From: Bradyrhizobium sp. BRP22 | GTDB taxonomy: Bacteria > Pseudomonadota > Alphaproteobacteria > Rhizobiales > Xanthobacteraceae | Direction: 5' to 3' | Assembly (NCBI RefSeq): GCF_020194175.1 | Contig: NZ_JADYVX010000005.1 | Coordinates: 281,507 to 345,506 of the forward strand | DNA length: 64,000 nt | Shown: one piece after another, positions 63,867 to 64,000 of the stretch | Numbering within the stretch: position 1 is the stretch's first letter | How the letters are laid out: every line of letters begins with the position of its first letter | Notes under the pieces: generated by a model | What the model saw: the letters and a program-made list of their open reading frames with translations, nothing else | The model's database searches: none | What the model was told of the DNA's origin: nothing | Position numbers and translations under genes: made by a program

Positions 63867-64000
63867 TTACCTCTTTTTCTTCGGCGACATTTCGCCTGCC
63901 GAGCCGGCATCACCTCCGCCGGCGGCGCCTGAACTCGAACCTGCACCTGCGGCCCCACCCGATGAGCCGCTCGAACCGCCGCTCGCGCCAGACCCGGCCC
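63867..64000 (-). CDS. Gly/Ser/Ala-rich protein, 5' end outside window
   Basis: Only the C-terminal 43 codons are visible, ending in MSPKKKR and a TAA (63867-63869). The visible part is a low-complexity run of Gly, Ser and Ala with a Lys/Arg tail, as in some surface or disordered proteins. The rest is beyond the window. Confidence 0.5.
   Translation of the reverse strand, partial: AGSGASGGSSGSSGGAAGAGSSSGAAGGGDAGSAGEMSPKKKR

Overview
The window looks like chromosome of a high-GC alphaproteobacterium of the Bradyrhizobium/Nitrobacteraceae group. This is inferred from gene families: a phasin with PhaR-type operators, a DUF1489 protein, MgtE, HME-RND efflux, several DUF families I know from rhizobia, and dispersed palindromic repeats I recognise from Bradyrhizobium. 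No database search was possible, so the taxon is an inference. No rRNA, CRISPR array, replication origin, transposase or integrase was found.

1-13.3 kb is housekeeping: a lytic transglycosylase (cut by the window edge), a HAD phosphatase next to a GrdB-like reductase, clpA and clpS, a Tad-type VWA protein, a phasin, a penicillin-binding D,D-carboxypeptidase with a SPOR domain, a membrane J-protein, a VWA protein and an exported alpha/beta hydrolase. Strong bidirectional hairpin terminators separate several convergent pairs. Phasin and hydrolase both have TGC-N3/4-GCA palindromes upstream, suggesting common control by the polyhydroxybutyrate regulator PhaR. 13.6-14.1 kb is a deletion scar joining the 3' ends of a MmyB-type regulator and an alcohol dehydrogenase.

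14.2-30.8 kb holds panC, a GST, a TolA/TonB-like protein, an aldo-keto reductase, an XRE regulator, mgtE, two tandem polysaccharide deacetylases, tRNA-Leu(GAG), an orphan FliN, lipB, and a compact operon of a biotin-dependent carboxylase alpha subunit, an oxaloacetate-decarboxylase-type enzyme and an acylphosphatase. 30.9-52.7 kb holds signalling and stress genes (three-PAS hybrid histidine kinase, GGDEF-EAL protein, flavoprotein/PfpI/PPC cluster, PAP2 phosphatase), two parts of a tungstate-type ABC importer arranged tail to tail, a CzcAB-type heavy-metal efflux pair, a nucleotide-pyrophosphatase-like enzyme, a 1-Cys peroxiredoxin and a histone-H1-like protein.

52.7-64 kb is the accessory part. 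It starts with about 1.1 kb of stacked palindromic repeats. tRNA-Arg(UCG) follows, and a decayed copy of it lies 6.6 kb downstream. Between them are a comparatively AT-rich two-gene membrane operon of unknown function, small exported proteins and many gene fragments: a chimeric junction with an SRAP protein that has lost its catalytic Cys2, and three remnants of one small gene family. Beyond lie an AdaA-like methylphosphotriester sensor with a thioesterase, a secreted TIMP/NTR-like protein and a GYD protein. The best candidates for something undescribed are the 55.2-56.3 kb membrane pair, the TIMP-like protein and the two PhaR-type operator regions.
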